Below are positions 35,198-43,515 of a DNA stretch of 64,000 bases, one piece after another. Position numbers and translations under genes: made by a program. The first letter of the stretch is position 1; every line of letters starts with the position of its first letter. Source of the DNA: Terriglobia bacterium (lineage in GTDB: Bacteria > Acidobacteriota > Terriglobia > Bryobacterales > Bryobacteraceae); NCBI GenBank assembly GCA_020073305.1, contig JAIQFK010000004.1:124001-188000 (forward strand). Reading direction: 5' to 3'. Under the pieces are notes generated by a model that saw only the letters and a list, made by a program, of their open reading frames with translations, made no database searches and was not told where the DNA came from.

Positions 35198-35983
35198 ATG
35201 GCAAACACTTCCCACATCGAATGGACTGACGCCACGTGGAATCCAATGACTGGGTGCTCGAAAATCAGCCCCGGCTGCAAGTTCTGCTATGCCGAACGAC
35301 TTGCCAGAAGGCTGCAAGCTATGGGCCAGTGCAACTATCGGGACGGCTTTAAGCTAACGTTACAGCCGCACATGTTGGAGCATCCATTGCATTGGCGAAG
35401 GCCACGCCGGGTATTCGTTAATAGCATGAGCGACCTTTTTCATGAGGCGGTCCCGATCGAGTACATACATAAAGTCTTCGACGTCATGCAGCGGGCCAGT
35501 TGGCATCAGTACCAGATCTTGACGAAACGTTCGGAGCGGTTGTTGCTGGTGGATCCAACCGTTGCGTGGCAGCCGCAAATATGGATGGGCGTGAGCGTCG
35601 AAAACGAGGACTATCTCTACCGTGTCGATCACTTACGACTCACAAAAGCCCACGTCAAATTCCTCAGCATCGAGCCGCTGCTCGGGCCATTGCACCGACT
35701 CTCATTGCGTGGAATTGACTGGGTAATTGTCGGCGGCGAATCTGGCCCCGGAGCTAGGAACCTCGATCCCGAGTGGGTTCGAGAGATTCGCGACCGGTGT
35801 CTACGCGCGCGTGTTTCTTTTTTTTTCAAACAGTGGGGAGGTGTTTTCAAGTCTCGCACCGGCCGCGCTCTGGATGGCCACACTTGGAGCCAGATGCCGA
35901 CTACCCAAACGGCCAAACAACCCTCGCAGTTTGTTGTGCTCCAAAAGTACGGGCAGGTGAAACTGAACCAATTGGCCAATTAG
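35198..35983 (+). CDS. DUF5131 (phage Gp37/Gp68) three-Cys protein
   Basis: 261 residues. The N-terminal 'HIEWTDATWNPMTGCSKISP' is followed by the three-cysteine motif Cys20-x6-Cys27-x2-Cys30-Tyr, a probable iron-sulphur ligand set. 'RRVFVNSMSDLFHEAVP', 'YQILTKRSERL', 'IWMGVSVENEDY', 'FLSIEPLLGPL' and 'WVIVGGESGPGARNLDPEW' are strong family marks. The family is found in phages, prophages and islands, and its fold is probably related to radical SAM enzymes (inference). Reaction unknown. It forms an operon with TcmP, suggesting that one makes a modification needed by the other. Confidence 0.93.
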   Translation: MANTSHIEWTDATWNPMTGCSKISPGCKFCYAERLARRLQAMGQCNYRDGFKLTLQPHMLEHPLHWRRPRRVFVNSMSDLFHEAVPIEYIHKVFDVMQRASWHQYQILTKRSERLLLVDPTVAWQPQIWMGVSVENEDYLYRVDHLRLTKAHVKFLSIEPLLGPLHRLSLRGIDWVIVGGESGPGARNLDPEWVREIRDRCLRARVSFFFKQWGGVFKSRTGRALDGHTWSQMPTTQTAKQPSQFVVLQKYGQVKLNQLAN

Positions 35984-36047
35984 ACCCCGCCTCCGTCAGT
36001 GCCCGGATCACGTCTTGGCGGATGATTACATGAAGTCCACACCACTC

Positions 36048-37109
36048 TCACTCCAACCGCACCGGCTTGTTGTACCCTGTCATCTCCAGATATCCCACGC
36101 CGGTGGCCGAGCCTGAATACGTGACCGCGCCCTCCCAATAAGCCGGACCGGTCTTGTCGTCCAGTTCCTGGTCGTCGAGAACCCCTTTCGCGTCGATGGC
36201 GATGCCGAGAGACGGCACACGGATCTGCCACTCGACCGGATAGATTTTCCAGCGCCTCAGCGCGACAAGGGAAAACTCCTCATGCGTGAGATGCCGGGGA
36301 TGGCCTTGGGGGTCGATATAGGTTCCTGCCGAGTGAGGATCGATGCTGCCGTCCTTGCGTCGGAGTTGGAACAGCATCAGCTCGGTCTGGTTGTCCAACT
36401 GCACGCTGAACCAGTCCCAGCCGATTTGATTCTTTGCGAGCTGGCTGGTGAACCATTCGTGGTCCATCCACGCGGTGCCGGTCACCGAGTGCGGCCCGCC
36501 CGCAACCACCAACTCTCCCGAAACCACCAGGCGGGGCAGGGAAACATAATGCGAGGCCTTGCCCGCCCCGTCGCTTTTCTGGCTGATTCCGCCGACGCCG
36601 TGGATGACCGGCGGCTTGACGGGATTGAGAAGCAGCCTGAAGTGAAACGCATCGGCTGTCGCTTCGAGCACCTGCCCCTCGCCTTCCCATCGCGCCGACC
36701 AGTTCCCGTTCCACACGCGCCGATCTGCAAACCGCGCCCCCGCAATCCCGGGGCCCGCGCGGTTCAGCCGGCGAGAGCTGTAAAACTTCCTGCCGTCAAT
36801 ATCGGTGAGCGCCAGGTGGGCCACGTAGAGGTCGTCGATGCGCCACGCCGACGGGTTGTCTCCTTCCCCGCGGCGATGGCCCTGGCGGAAAAACACCAGC
36901 TCGAACCCGAAGCGCTTCCCGGCGGAATCGCGCAGATTCCCTGTGTAGTACCACCACTCCGTGCGGAAATCCGGGTGCTCGAAATGGTCACGCGGAAACG
37001 AATAGCGATAACCCGGTGCGGCCTCTTTATAAGTCTCGACGGTGGCCGCCGGCGCCCAGCAGCAGCCAACCAGCAGGACACTCCATGAAATCGGCCTCAA
37101 CATTCGCAA
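36048..37109 (-). CDS. CrtC-like secreted lipocalin/hydrolase
   Basis: 353 residues with a signal peptide-like start ('MLRPISWSVLLVGCCWAPAA', possibly with a lipobox Cys). It matches the predicted secreted hydrolase / carotenoid 1,2-hydratase-like family: 'YRYSFPRDHFEHPDFRTEWW' near the N-terminus, then 'YVAHLALTDIDGRKF', 'VTGTAWMDHEWFTSQLAKNQ' and 'GWDWFSVQLDNQTELMLFQL'. The fold is two lipocalin-like beta-barrels. No carotenoid genes are nearby, so a general role on hydrophobic substrates is more likely than carotenoid hydration. It lies just right of the low-GC island. Confidence 0.85.
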   Translation of the reverse strand: MRMLRPISWSVLLVGCCWAPAATVETYKEAAPGYRYSFPRDHFEHPDFRTEWWYYTGNLRDSAGKRFGFELVFFRQGHRRGEGDNPSAWRIDDLYVAHLALTDIDGRKFYSSRRLNRAGPGIAGARFADRRVWNGNWSARWEGEGQVLEATADAFHFRLLLNPVKPPVIHGVGGISQKSDGAGKASHYVSLPRLVVSGELVVAGGPHSVTGTAWMDHEWFTSQLAKNQIGWDWFSVQLDNQTELMLFQLRRKDGSIDPHSAGTYIDPQGHPRHLTHEEFSLVALRRWKIYPVEWQIRVPSLGIAIDAKGVLDDQELDDKTGPAYWEGAVTYSGSATGVGYLEMTGYNKPVRLE

Positions 37110-37134
37110 CTGCTATCATAAGATCTCCCTGTAA

Positions 37135-38241
37135 ATGACGGTCGAAACGCACACGGCGCAGTTCGAATCCATTTCTCTGGAGAACGGAACCAGCCTCTCG
37201 TCCGTGTTGGTGGCGTACCAGACTTATGGTGAGTTGAACGCGGCGAAATCCAACGCCATTCTGATCCTGCACGCTTTTTCGGGCGACGCGCACGCGGCCG
37301 GCATCAGCCACGAAACCGGGAAACCCGGCTGGTGGGACAACATGATTGGGCCGGGCAAGGCATTCGATACCGAGAAGTACTTCATGATCTGTTCGAATGT
37401 GCTGGGAGGATGCCAGGGTACCACCGGTCCTTCGTCGATCAACTCCGAAACCGGCTGCCCTTACGCCATGTCGTTTCCGGTAATCACCATGGGCGACATG
37501 GTTCGCGTGCAAACCAAGCTCATCGATTTCCTGGGGATCGAACGGTTGCTGGCGGTGGCGGGCGGATCGATGGGCGGTATGCAGGCGCTCGAGTGGGCGG
37601 TCACCTATCCGGACCGCGTGGCGGCCGCCGTTCCGATCGCCACCACCGCTCGGCACACCCCGCAGCAGATCGCGTTCAACGAAGTGGGCCGGCAGGCCAT
37701 CATGGCGGATCCGGATTGGAATGACGGCAACTACTACAGCAGCCGTCCGCCCAATCGGGGCTTGGCCATCGCCCGCATGGTCGGACATATCACGTACATG
37801 AGCGACGAGTCGATGCGCGAGAAGTTCGGCCGCCGCCTGCGGGAGAAAGAGAAATTCGGATTCGATTTTTCGGTGGATTTCGAAGTCGAGAGCTATCTGC
37901 GCTATCGCGGCAGCCAGTTCGTCAGCCGCTTCGATGCCAATTCCTATCTGTACATCACCAAGGCTGAGGATTATTTCGATCTCACCAATGGGACCGGATC
38001 GCTCGCCAGCGCCTTCAGTAAAGCAAAGGCGCGCTTTCTGGTGATCAGTTTCAGCTCGGACTGGCTCTATCCCAGCTACCAGTCCCAGGAGATCGTACGC
38101 GTGCTCCGCCGGAGCAATCACGACGTGGCGTATTGCGAGCTGCCGTCCAACTACGGGCATGATGCCTTTCTGGTGGATGTGGCCGAGCAGAGCGAGGTGG
38201 TTCGCGGATTTCTCGCCAGCACGTACAAGGAGCGGGCCTGA
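37135..38241 (+). CDS. metX: Homoserine O-acetyltransferase
   Basis: 368 residues of the alpha/beta-hydrolase MetX family. The nucleophile is Ser145 in '[16 protein letters not shown]'; the acid is in '[11 protein letters not shown]' and the base in '[12 protein letters not shown]'. '[20 protein letters not shown]' and '[16 protein letters not shown]' are typical. It activates homoserine with an acyl group for methionine synthesis. Whether it uses acetyl- or succinyl-CoA cannot be settled by eye. It overlaps metW by one base, a conserved pairing, and diverges from the CrtC-like gene over only 25 bases. Confidence 0.95.
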   Translation: MTVETHTAQFESISLENGTSLSSVLVAYQTYGELNAAKSNAILILHAFSGDAHAAGISHETGKPGWWDNMIGPGKAFDTEKYFMICSNVLGGCQGTTGPSSINSETGCPYAMSFPVITMGDMVRVQTKLIDFLGIERLLAVAGGSMGGMQALEWAVTYPDRVAAAVPIATTARHTPQQIAFNEVGRQAIMADPDWNDGNYYSSRPPNRGLAIARMVGHITYMSDESMREKFGRRLREKEKFGFDFSVDFEVESYLRYRGSQFVSRFDANSYLYITKAEDYFDLTNGTGSLASAFSKAKARFLVISFSSDWLYPSYQSQEIVRVLRRSNHDVAYCELPSNYGHDAFLVDVAEQSEVVRGFLASTYKERA

Positions 38242-38870
38242 TGGCAGCTGCTGAACAAATCGTTCGCAAACCGTTTGTGGGCGAACTGCTGGGCCGGGAA
38301 GATTTCGCCATCATCGGCGACATTGTCGAGCCGAACAGCAAGGTGCTGGACCTCGGATGCGGCGAAGGTGAACTGCTCCAGTGGCTGGCCGAGAACAAGG
38401 GAGTCGAGGCGCGCGGGGTCGAGATTTCAGCCACCAAGGCACAGCGGGCCATTGCGCGCGGAGTGTCGGCCTATCAGGGCGACATCGACGAAGTTCTCGA
38501 GGACTATTCCGATCAAGCGTTTGACTACGTGATCCTGAGCCAGACCTTGCAGGAAACCCGCAACCCGCTCCGCGTGCTCCGCGAAATGTTGCGCGTGGGC
38601 CGCCGCGCGATTGTGGCGTTCCCGAACTTTGGCCACTGGTCGGTGCGGCTGTCCCTTCTGTTCACCGGCAAGGCGCCCAAACCCCCCCTCTTTCCCTACG
38701 AGTGGTACGATTCGCCGAACATTCACTTCCTGACCGTGGACGATTTCGATCAGCTCGCGCGGAAAGAAGGGTTTACCGTCGAACGCTGCTACTTCATCGC
38801 CGGCCGGCGCCGCATTACCCTTCTTCCGAACGTGTTGGCGGAAGAGGCTGTCTATCTCGTCAGGAAGTAA
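38241..38870 (+). CDS. metW: Methionine biosynthesis protein MetW
   Basis: 209 residues. A Rossmann methyltransferase-like protein: 'VLDLGCGEGELLQWLAENKG' and 'FDYVILSQTLQETRNP', then 'VGRRAIVAFPNFGHW' and 'WYDSPNIHFLTVDDF', a family hallmark. MetW partners MetX in homoserine acylation in many bacteria, and its own catalytic activity is not settled. Its start codon shares one base with the metX stop (TGATG). Convergent with the following methyltransferase gene, overlapping by 11 bases. Confidence 0.95.
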   Translation: MAAAEQIVRKPFVGELLGREDFAIIGDIVEPNSKVLDLGCGEGELLQWLAENKGVEARGVEISATKAQRAIARGVSAYQGDIDEVLEDYSDQAFDYVILSQTLQETRNPLRVLREMLRVGRRAIVAFPNFGHWSVRLSLLFTGKAPKPPLFPYEWYDSPNIHFLTVDDFDQLARKEGFTVERCYFIAGRRRITLLPNVLAEEAVYLVRK

Positions 38871-40380
38871 GAGCCGGATGCGGGGGCAGGCGAAACCCCT
38901 CGATTTCCAGAAATCCGCCTGAAATCAGTACTCGCAGGAAGTCCGCAAACTCTTCTTCCGATTCATCGGCCGCCAGCAACTCATTCTCCTTCAGAAAGGC
39001 CAGGAGTTCGCGCGCCGTCGTCTTCCCGTCGCAACGCGGGATGAGAAATGCCGCCCATGGCCGGATCGCGCACTCGACAGTGAAGGGGTATTTGGTCTCC
39101 AGGGTGAACTCTTTCGCAGCAAGCTCGCCATCCTGCAAGCGGTGGACAACATGCAACTCCAGATCCGGGGTAGCCACCGGCTTGGATTCGAGAATCGTGT
39201 GAACGAAGGTCGGGTCGGCAGCCGTTGTTTCCCACACGCGCAGCCATTCGATTTCGGCAGAACCGAATCGCCGGCCCATGCGCCGCCGGACGGTCACGGG
39301 CGGAGTCGGGCCGGTCTTTCTCTGAACTACCACGGCGCCATAGACCAGGTGCTCCAGCCGGTATCGATCAAAGAGCTTTTTCCATTGCTCAAGCTCGTCC
39401 AGGCCGCCACGCGTTCTCGCTGCCTGCCGATTGGCAATGTGGATCGGATCGAACAACTGGCGTTCCAGAACGAAGACATCAAACTCCGGGCCCCGGTCTC
39501 CCAGCCAGCTCCGCAGGCGTGTCTCAAATGTTTCTCCCTCCAGGTCGGGTCCGGCGGTTATACAGTAAAACCGTCCTCCCGGCCGCAGATACTTGGGCAG
39601 GCCTTCAATGACGCGGCGTGTCAACTCCTCTCCGAGCTCGCCGCCATAAGCGTAGACTTCAGCCGGCTTCAGCGACGGCATGTACGGTGGGTGGGCCAGG
39701 ATGCGGTCAAAGGTCGCCTGGCCCACCGGTTCGTAGAGGTCCCCGCGCGCCATTTTTAGGTTCTCGATGCCGTTCAGCAAGCGGTTGAACTCCACGGATA
39801 GCTGGGCGGCTTCGGTAATGTCGGTCGCCAGAACCTCACGGGCGTATCGCGACGCAGCCAGCATCGCCGCGACCCCTGAGCCGGTGCAGAGATCCAGCAA
39901 GCTCTCACAAGGATCGCCCGGCAACGTCTCCATGAAGTGGGCGGTATTGGGCGTGATGGCGGGGTAAACTACGTCCGCGGCAACTCGGATGGGTGCCAGT
40001 TCAGGGCTCGTCCAGCGGTCTGAAGCGACCCAGAGCCCATAGGCGGGATACAAGGCGGTTGTGGCGTACCAGTTTTGTGGCTGTCCGGGGTACTGGGCCA
40101 CAAGTCCCAAGCCAGTCATCGCTTCTCGTACCGGCGAAGGAACCCACGTTTGAATCTGCTGTTCCTCCACAATCTCGCCGATAAGAAATAAGCGCGCCAA
40201 AAGGTCGAGGTGGTCGTGAATTGCGCGCGGCGAAGCCGGATTGGGGCGGAGCGTCAGGTAATCCTTGGGCTGGTGGAGGCCCAGGCGCTGGCAGACCGCA
40301 GCTTCCGTGTAATTAGAACCTACTAGGAAGGCACGCAACTCGGAGAAGAGCGCACGCGGGCCGAGGACAAGTGGAGGCAC
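38860..40380 (-). CDS. HemK/RlmG-like methyltransferase with flanking winged-helix domains
   Basis: 506 residues. Residues about 1-130 are a helical/winged region ('LFSELRAFLVGSNYTEAAVC'). The methyltransferase core (about 160-340) has 'SLLDLCTGSGVAAMLAASRY', 'VLATDITEAAQLSVEF' and motif IV 'DRILAHPPYMP', with His in place of the usual Asn of NPPY. The C-terminal 130 residues include a PqqD-like winged helix ('FLIPRCDGKTTARELLAFLK'). Enzymes of this type methylate glutamine or adenine/guanine in proteins or rRNA; the His variant may indicate another nucleophile or loss of activity. The neighbour context gives no clue. Confidence 0.78.
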   Translation of the reverse strand: MPPLVLGPRALFSELRAFLVGSNYTEAAVCQRLGLHQPKDYLTLRPNPASPRAIHDHLDLLARLFLIGEIVEEQQIQTWVPSPVREAMTGLGLVAQYPGQPQNWYATTALYPAYGLWVASDRWTSPELAPIRVAADVVYPAITPNTAHFMETLPGDPCESLLDLCTGSGVAAMLAASRYAREVLATDITEAAQLSVEFNRLLNGIENLKMARGDLYEPVGQATFDRILAHPPYMPSLKPAEVYAYGGELGEELTRRVIEGLPKYLRPGGRFYCITAGPDLEGETFETRLRSWLGDRGPEFDVFVLERQLFDPIHIANRQAARTRGGLDELEQWKKLFDRYRLEHLVYGAVVVQRKTGPTPPVTVRRRMGRRFGSAEIEWLRVWETTAADPTFVHTILESKPVATPDLELHVVHRLQDGELAAKEFTLETKYPFTVECAIRPWAAFLIPRCDGKTTARELLAFLKENELLAADESEEEFADFLRVLISGGFLEIEGFRLPPHPALTS

Positions 40381-40399
40381 TTAACCAAGATACTGAAAT

Positions 40400-40427
40400 T
40401 TGACTTTTGGGGACGGGCCGGTATAGA
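40400..40427 (+). promoter_or_regulatory. Sigma70-like promoter upstream of the DksA/TraR gene
   Basis: TTGACT (40400-40405) and TATAGA (40422-40427) are separated by 16 bases; both are one or two positions from consensus. Transcription would begin about 120 bases before the ATG, leaving an untranslated leader of that length in which no known riboswitch was recognised. Confidence 0.5.
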
Positions 40428-40555
40428 CTATCAAACTCACTCCCGAGACGGCCCCGAATTTTTCCTTGAAACTTTCTTAGGGTGAAACTCGTCATAGTGT
40501 TCTCGGCGCTCTCTTTACGCCAGAATATGGATGGCGGGTGTCGAAGGGTTTCACA

Positions 40556-40966
40556 ATGCCAAAGACGATGAGCAAGAACGGAGCCAAAACAAAATTCGAA
40601 CAATATCAGAAGGCTCTCGAGTCCAAAGCCGACGAACTGCGCCGCAGCATGTCGGCTCAAAAGATCGCTCAAGTGGTTTCCCGGCTGGATGTGCCTTCCG
40701 ATGAAGGAGATCTGAGCCAGCAGAGCCATGAGGAGTGGATCTTCCTGAATCGCAACACTCTCGACATGAAACTGCTGCGCGACATTCAAGGCGCGCTGCG
40801 CCGAATCGAGCAGTCTACGTACGGAGTGTGTGCTGCGTGCGACGAGCCTATTTCGGCAAAGCGCCTGGAGGCAGTGCCTTGGGCCAAATTCTGCGTTCGG
40901 TGCCAGGAGAGAATCGGTTCCGAAACCGCAGAATTTGACGACGACGATTTCGATTCCGAGCGGTAG
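40556..40966 (+). CDS. DksA/TraR-family zinc-finger regulator
   Basis: 136 residues from the ATG at 40556, 7 bases after GAAGGG; an in-frame GTG at 40538 is less likely. The N-terminal half is a coiled-coil-like helix pair ('KFEQYQKALESKADELRRSM'), and the C-terminal part has a four-cysteine zinc finger ('CAACDEPISAKRLEAVPWAK' followed by 'FCVRCQ'). Such proteins enter the RNA polymerase secondary channel and adjust stringent-response promoters. The acidic tail ('EFDDDDFDSE') is unusual. It is not clearly DksA itself, so no symbol is given. Confidence 0.9.
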   Translation: MPKTMSKNGAKTKFEQYQKALESKADELRRSMSAQKIAQVVSRLDVPSDEGDLSQQSHEEWIFLNRNTLDMKLLRDIQGALRRIEQSTYGVCAACDEPISAKRLEAVPWAKFCVRCQERIGSETAEFDDDDFDSER

Positions 40967-41031
40967 CGCCAGCGGCGCAGCAGTGACACGGCAGAATCCC
41001 CCCTAAAGAAGGCCGATTGTACTTGTTCATA

Positions 41032-41043
41032 CACAGGCCTGTG
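41032..41043. promoter_or_regulatory. Perfect palindrome in the hfq upstream region
   Basis: CACAGGCCTGTG is a 12-base perfect palindrome 66 bases before the hfq ATG. Outside it, ATTGTAC (41016-41022) and GTACAAT (41061-41067) are also complementary and the latter contains a TACAAT -10-like element. A regulator site or an mRNA stem is possible. Confidence 0.35.
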
Positions 41044-41108
41044 CCAACATGGGTTTTAGTGTACAATTGGAAACCGGTGTACCCCCTTTCCCCAATATGG
41101 GAGATGCT

Positions 41109-41405
41109 ATGGACAAGCCAGCGCAAAATATACAAGACAGCTTTTTGAACAATGCGCGCAAGGACAAAACTGCTATCACGCTGTACCTGCTCAGCGGCGT
41201 GAAGCTCTCGGGCCGCATCAAGAGCTTCGATAAGTATTCGCTAATTCTTGAAACCAATAACCAGGAACAGTTGATTTTCAAGCACGCTATTTCTACGGTT
41301 GTCACCTTGAAGGCCAGCCACGGCTACGCAAGTCCAGCCCAGGCGGCCCACAGCTCGGCCGCTGCTGCGCAGCCAGTGGCGGAGTCCGCTCACTCGGACT
41401 CATAG
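41109..41405 (+). CDS. hfq: RNA chaperone Hfq
   Basis: 98 residues from ATG 41109, which has GGGAG about 5 bases upstream. The Sm core is clear: '[20 protein letters not shown]', '[20 protein letters not shown]' and the Sm2 '[11 protein letters not shown]'. It forms a hexamer that pairs small RNAs with mRNAs. The C-terminal tail (about 75-98) is rich in Ala and Ser ('[15 protein letters not shown]'), longer than a minimal Hfq. It precedes hflX by seven bases, the same order as in Escherichia coli. Confidence 0.97.
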   Translation: MDKPAQNIQDSFLNNARKDKTAITLYLLSGVKLSGRIKSFDKYSLILETNNQEQLIFKHAISTVVTLKASHGYASPAQAAHSSAAAAQPVAESAHSDS

Positions 41406-41412
41406 GACGCGT

Positions 41413-42732
41413 TTGGCTCTAGCGGAACCTCAAGGCGCTCCCTTCAGGTCGCGAGAACGGGCCATCCTGGTAGGCGTCGAGTGGAAAAGGCGGTGGCTGA
41501 GCAAGCGCTCCCCACCCAACACGGAACTGGACGCCGAGGAATCGCTCGATGAGTTGTCCGAGTTGGCGGAAAGCGCCGGCGCGGTCGTGGTCGAACGCGC
41601 CTTTCAGGTCCGCGATGCGCCAGAAGCCAGCACTCTGATCGGCGCCGGCAAGGTGCGGGAACTGGCGGCCCTGGCGGGCTCGGCGCACGCCGACATGGTC
41701 CTGTTTGATCACGATCTTACTCCCACCCAGCAGCGCAATCTGGAGGACCAACTCGGAGTCAAGGTTCTGGATCGGACGCAGCTCATTCTGGACATCTTTG
41801 CGCGGCGGGCGCGCACGCGTGAGGGCCGTCTCCAGGTGGAACTGGCCCAGCTCAGCTACCTGCTGCCGCGCCTGACCGGGCACGGCGCGGCCATGTCTCG
41901 GCTGGGCGGTGGAATTGGGACACGCGGCCCGGGTGAAACCAAGCTCGAGACCGACCGGCGCCGCATCGCCGGCAGGATCAAAAGTATCGAGAGAGTACTG
42001 GAAGGGGTGCGCGGCACACGAAGCGTTCACCGCCAGCAGCGCAGCGCCGTTCCTCTCGCCACTCTGGCTCTGGTCGGCTACACCAATGCCGGAAAATCCA
42101 CGCTGTTCAACCGGCTGACCGACGCTGGAGTGATCGCCGATGCTCGCATGTTCGCCACGCTCGATCCCACCGTGCGGGCCGCCATTCTCCCTTCGCGGCG
42201 GCGGGTGCTGTTGAGCGACACGGTAGGCTTCATCCGCCGGCTTCCGACGACGGTGGTGAAAGCCTTCCGCGCCACGCTGGAGGAAGTTACCGAGGCTACG
42301 CTGATTCTGCACGTGGTCGATGTCTCAGCGCCGCACGCAGCGGAGCATCGAACGCACGTGCTTCAGGTGCTACAGGAAATCGGCGCTGAGCGGATCCCCC
42401 AACTGCTGGTGCTGAACAAGGTCGATCGCTTGCCCCAGCACGAGCCCCAGGCCGGCCGCGAGGTCGCGGCGCGCATGGATGCCCCGGCGGTCTCGATTTC
42501 GGCTCTGACCGGCGAAGGAATGGACCGGTTACTGCAAAAGATCGACGAGATTCTGCCCTTCGACCCGTTGTCGCGCGTCAAGTTCCGCTTTCCCCTCGGA
42601 GAGGGCGCCAGCATCTCGCTCGTGCACCAGCTCGGACGGGTGATCGGCGTGCGGTATACCGACAGATTCTGCGATGTCGACGCGGAAGTTCCGGAATCGC
42701 TGCGCCATCGGCTGGCTGCTTTCGTGACCTGA
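41413..42732 (+). CDS. hflX: GTPase HflX
   Basis: 439 residues from a TTG start that follows hfq by seven bases; there is no better ATG nearby. N-terminal HflX domain ('AGAVVVERAFQVRDAPEAST', 'LIGAGKVRELAALAG'), a middle with 'RLGGGIGTRGPGETKLETDR', and a G domain with Walker A 'VGYTNAGKSTLFNRLT', switch 'DTVGFIRRLPTTVVKAF' and specificity 'VLNKVDRL'. HflX splits stalled 70S ribosomes. A C-terminal region of about 60 residues completes it. Confidence 0.95.
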   Translation: MALAEPQGAPFRSRERAILVGVEWKRRWLSKRSPPNTELDAEESLDELSELAESAGAVVVERAFQVRDAPEASTLIGAGKVRELAALAGSAHADMVLFDHDLTPTQQRNLEDQLGVKVLDRTQLILDIFARRARTREGRLQVELAQLSYLLPRLTGHGAAMSRLGGGIGTRGPGETKLETDRRRIAGRIKSIERVLEGVRGTRSVHRQQRSAVPLATLALVGYTNAGKSTLFNRLTDAGVIADARMFATLDPTVRAAILPSRRRVLLSDTVGFIRRLPTTVVKAFRATLEEVTEATLILHVVDVSAPHAAEHRTHVLQVLQEIGAERIPQLLVLNKVDRLPQHEPQAGREVAARMDAPAVSISALTGEGMDRLLQKIDEILPFDPLSRVKFRFPLGEGASISLVHQLGRVIGVRYTDRFCDVDAEVPESLRHRLAAFVT

Positions 42733-42813
42733 GGCGGACGCTGTTAAACTGCGGCGTGGCGCCGGCGCAGTTGTCCTGCAGGCTCGCGCCAGATTATAGT
42801 TGGGGTGGGCCCG

Positions 42814-43515
42814 ATGAACCTCCCGAATGCACTCACCATTGCCCGCATCTTTTTCGTGCCGCTGCTGGTCGCGGCGCTGGTAGAGCAGAACGTTTCGGTG
42901 CGGCTTTTCGGGGTGACGGTGACCAACGAATGGCTCGCCCTTGCGATCTTCTGGATTGCCGCCGCTACCGATCTCCTGGATGGCTACCTGGCGCGCCGCT
43001 GGGGGCAAGTGACCACCATCGGAACCCTTCTTGACCCCATTGCCGACAAGCTACTCATCTCATCGGCCCTGATTTCACTGGTTCAGGTAAACGCGGTGCC
43101 CGGTTGGATGGTGATCCTGGTTGTCGGCCGCGAGTTTGCGATTTCGGGTCTCAGGAGCATCGCTGCCGCGGAAGGTTACACGATCCGAGCCAGCGACCTC
43201 GGCAAGACTAAGATGGTGGCGCAGGTCACGGCCATTTCATTTCTGCTCGTCAGTATCCGCCACCCGGAGATCGCGACGCTGGCGTACTGGATGATGTGGG
43301 TGGTGGTGCTATTCGCCGTGCTTTCGGCGATCGGCTACTTCCGGAAATTCTGGCGCAAGGTGGACATCCGCATCAAAACGCGGCGGCGGCGCGAGCTGTT
43401 GCGAAATGAAAGGCGTCGCAAGCTGTCCGCCATGAGTCAGCGGCGCCCGGCTTCATCCGGCGGCGCGGCCGTCGAATCCCCTGGAGTAGGTGGCGGGCTC
43501 GGTAACGTGCGTTGA
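42814..43515 (+). CDS. pgsA: CDP-diacylglycerol-glycerol-3-phosphate 3-phosphatidyltransferase
   Basis: 233 residues from ATG 42814. The CDP-alcohol phosphotransferase signature D-G-x2-A-R-x8-G-x3-D-x3-D is intact in 'DLLDGYLARRWGQVTTIGTL' plus 'LDPIADK'. Several membrane helices follow. It makes phosphatidylglycerophosphate for membrane lipid synthesis. It is longer than usual (about 180-190) because of a basic C-terminal tail ('RIKTRRRRELLRNERRRKL') that overlaps the end of the convergent gene by 79 bases. Confidence 0.93.
   Translation: MNLPNALTIARIFFVPLLVAALVEQNVSVRLFGVTVTNEWLALAIFWIAAATDLLDGYLARRWGQVTTIGTLLDPIADKLLISSALISLVQVNAVPGWMVILVVGREFAISGLRSIAAAEGYTIRASDLGKTKMVAQVTAISFLLVSIRHPEIATLAYWMMWVVVLFAVLSAIGYFRKFWRKVDIRIKTRRRRELLRNERRRKLSAMSQRRPASSGGAAVESPGVGGGLGNVR

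Noticed and set aside
34175-36047. Flanking direct repeats or an integrase for the low-GC island
   Set aside because: I compared the left and right boundaries by eye and found no convincing repeat, and there is no recombinase gene nearby.
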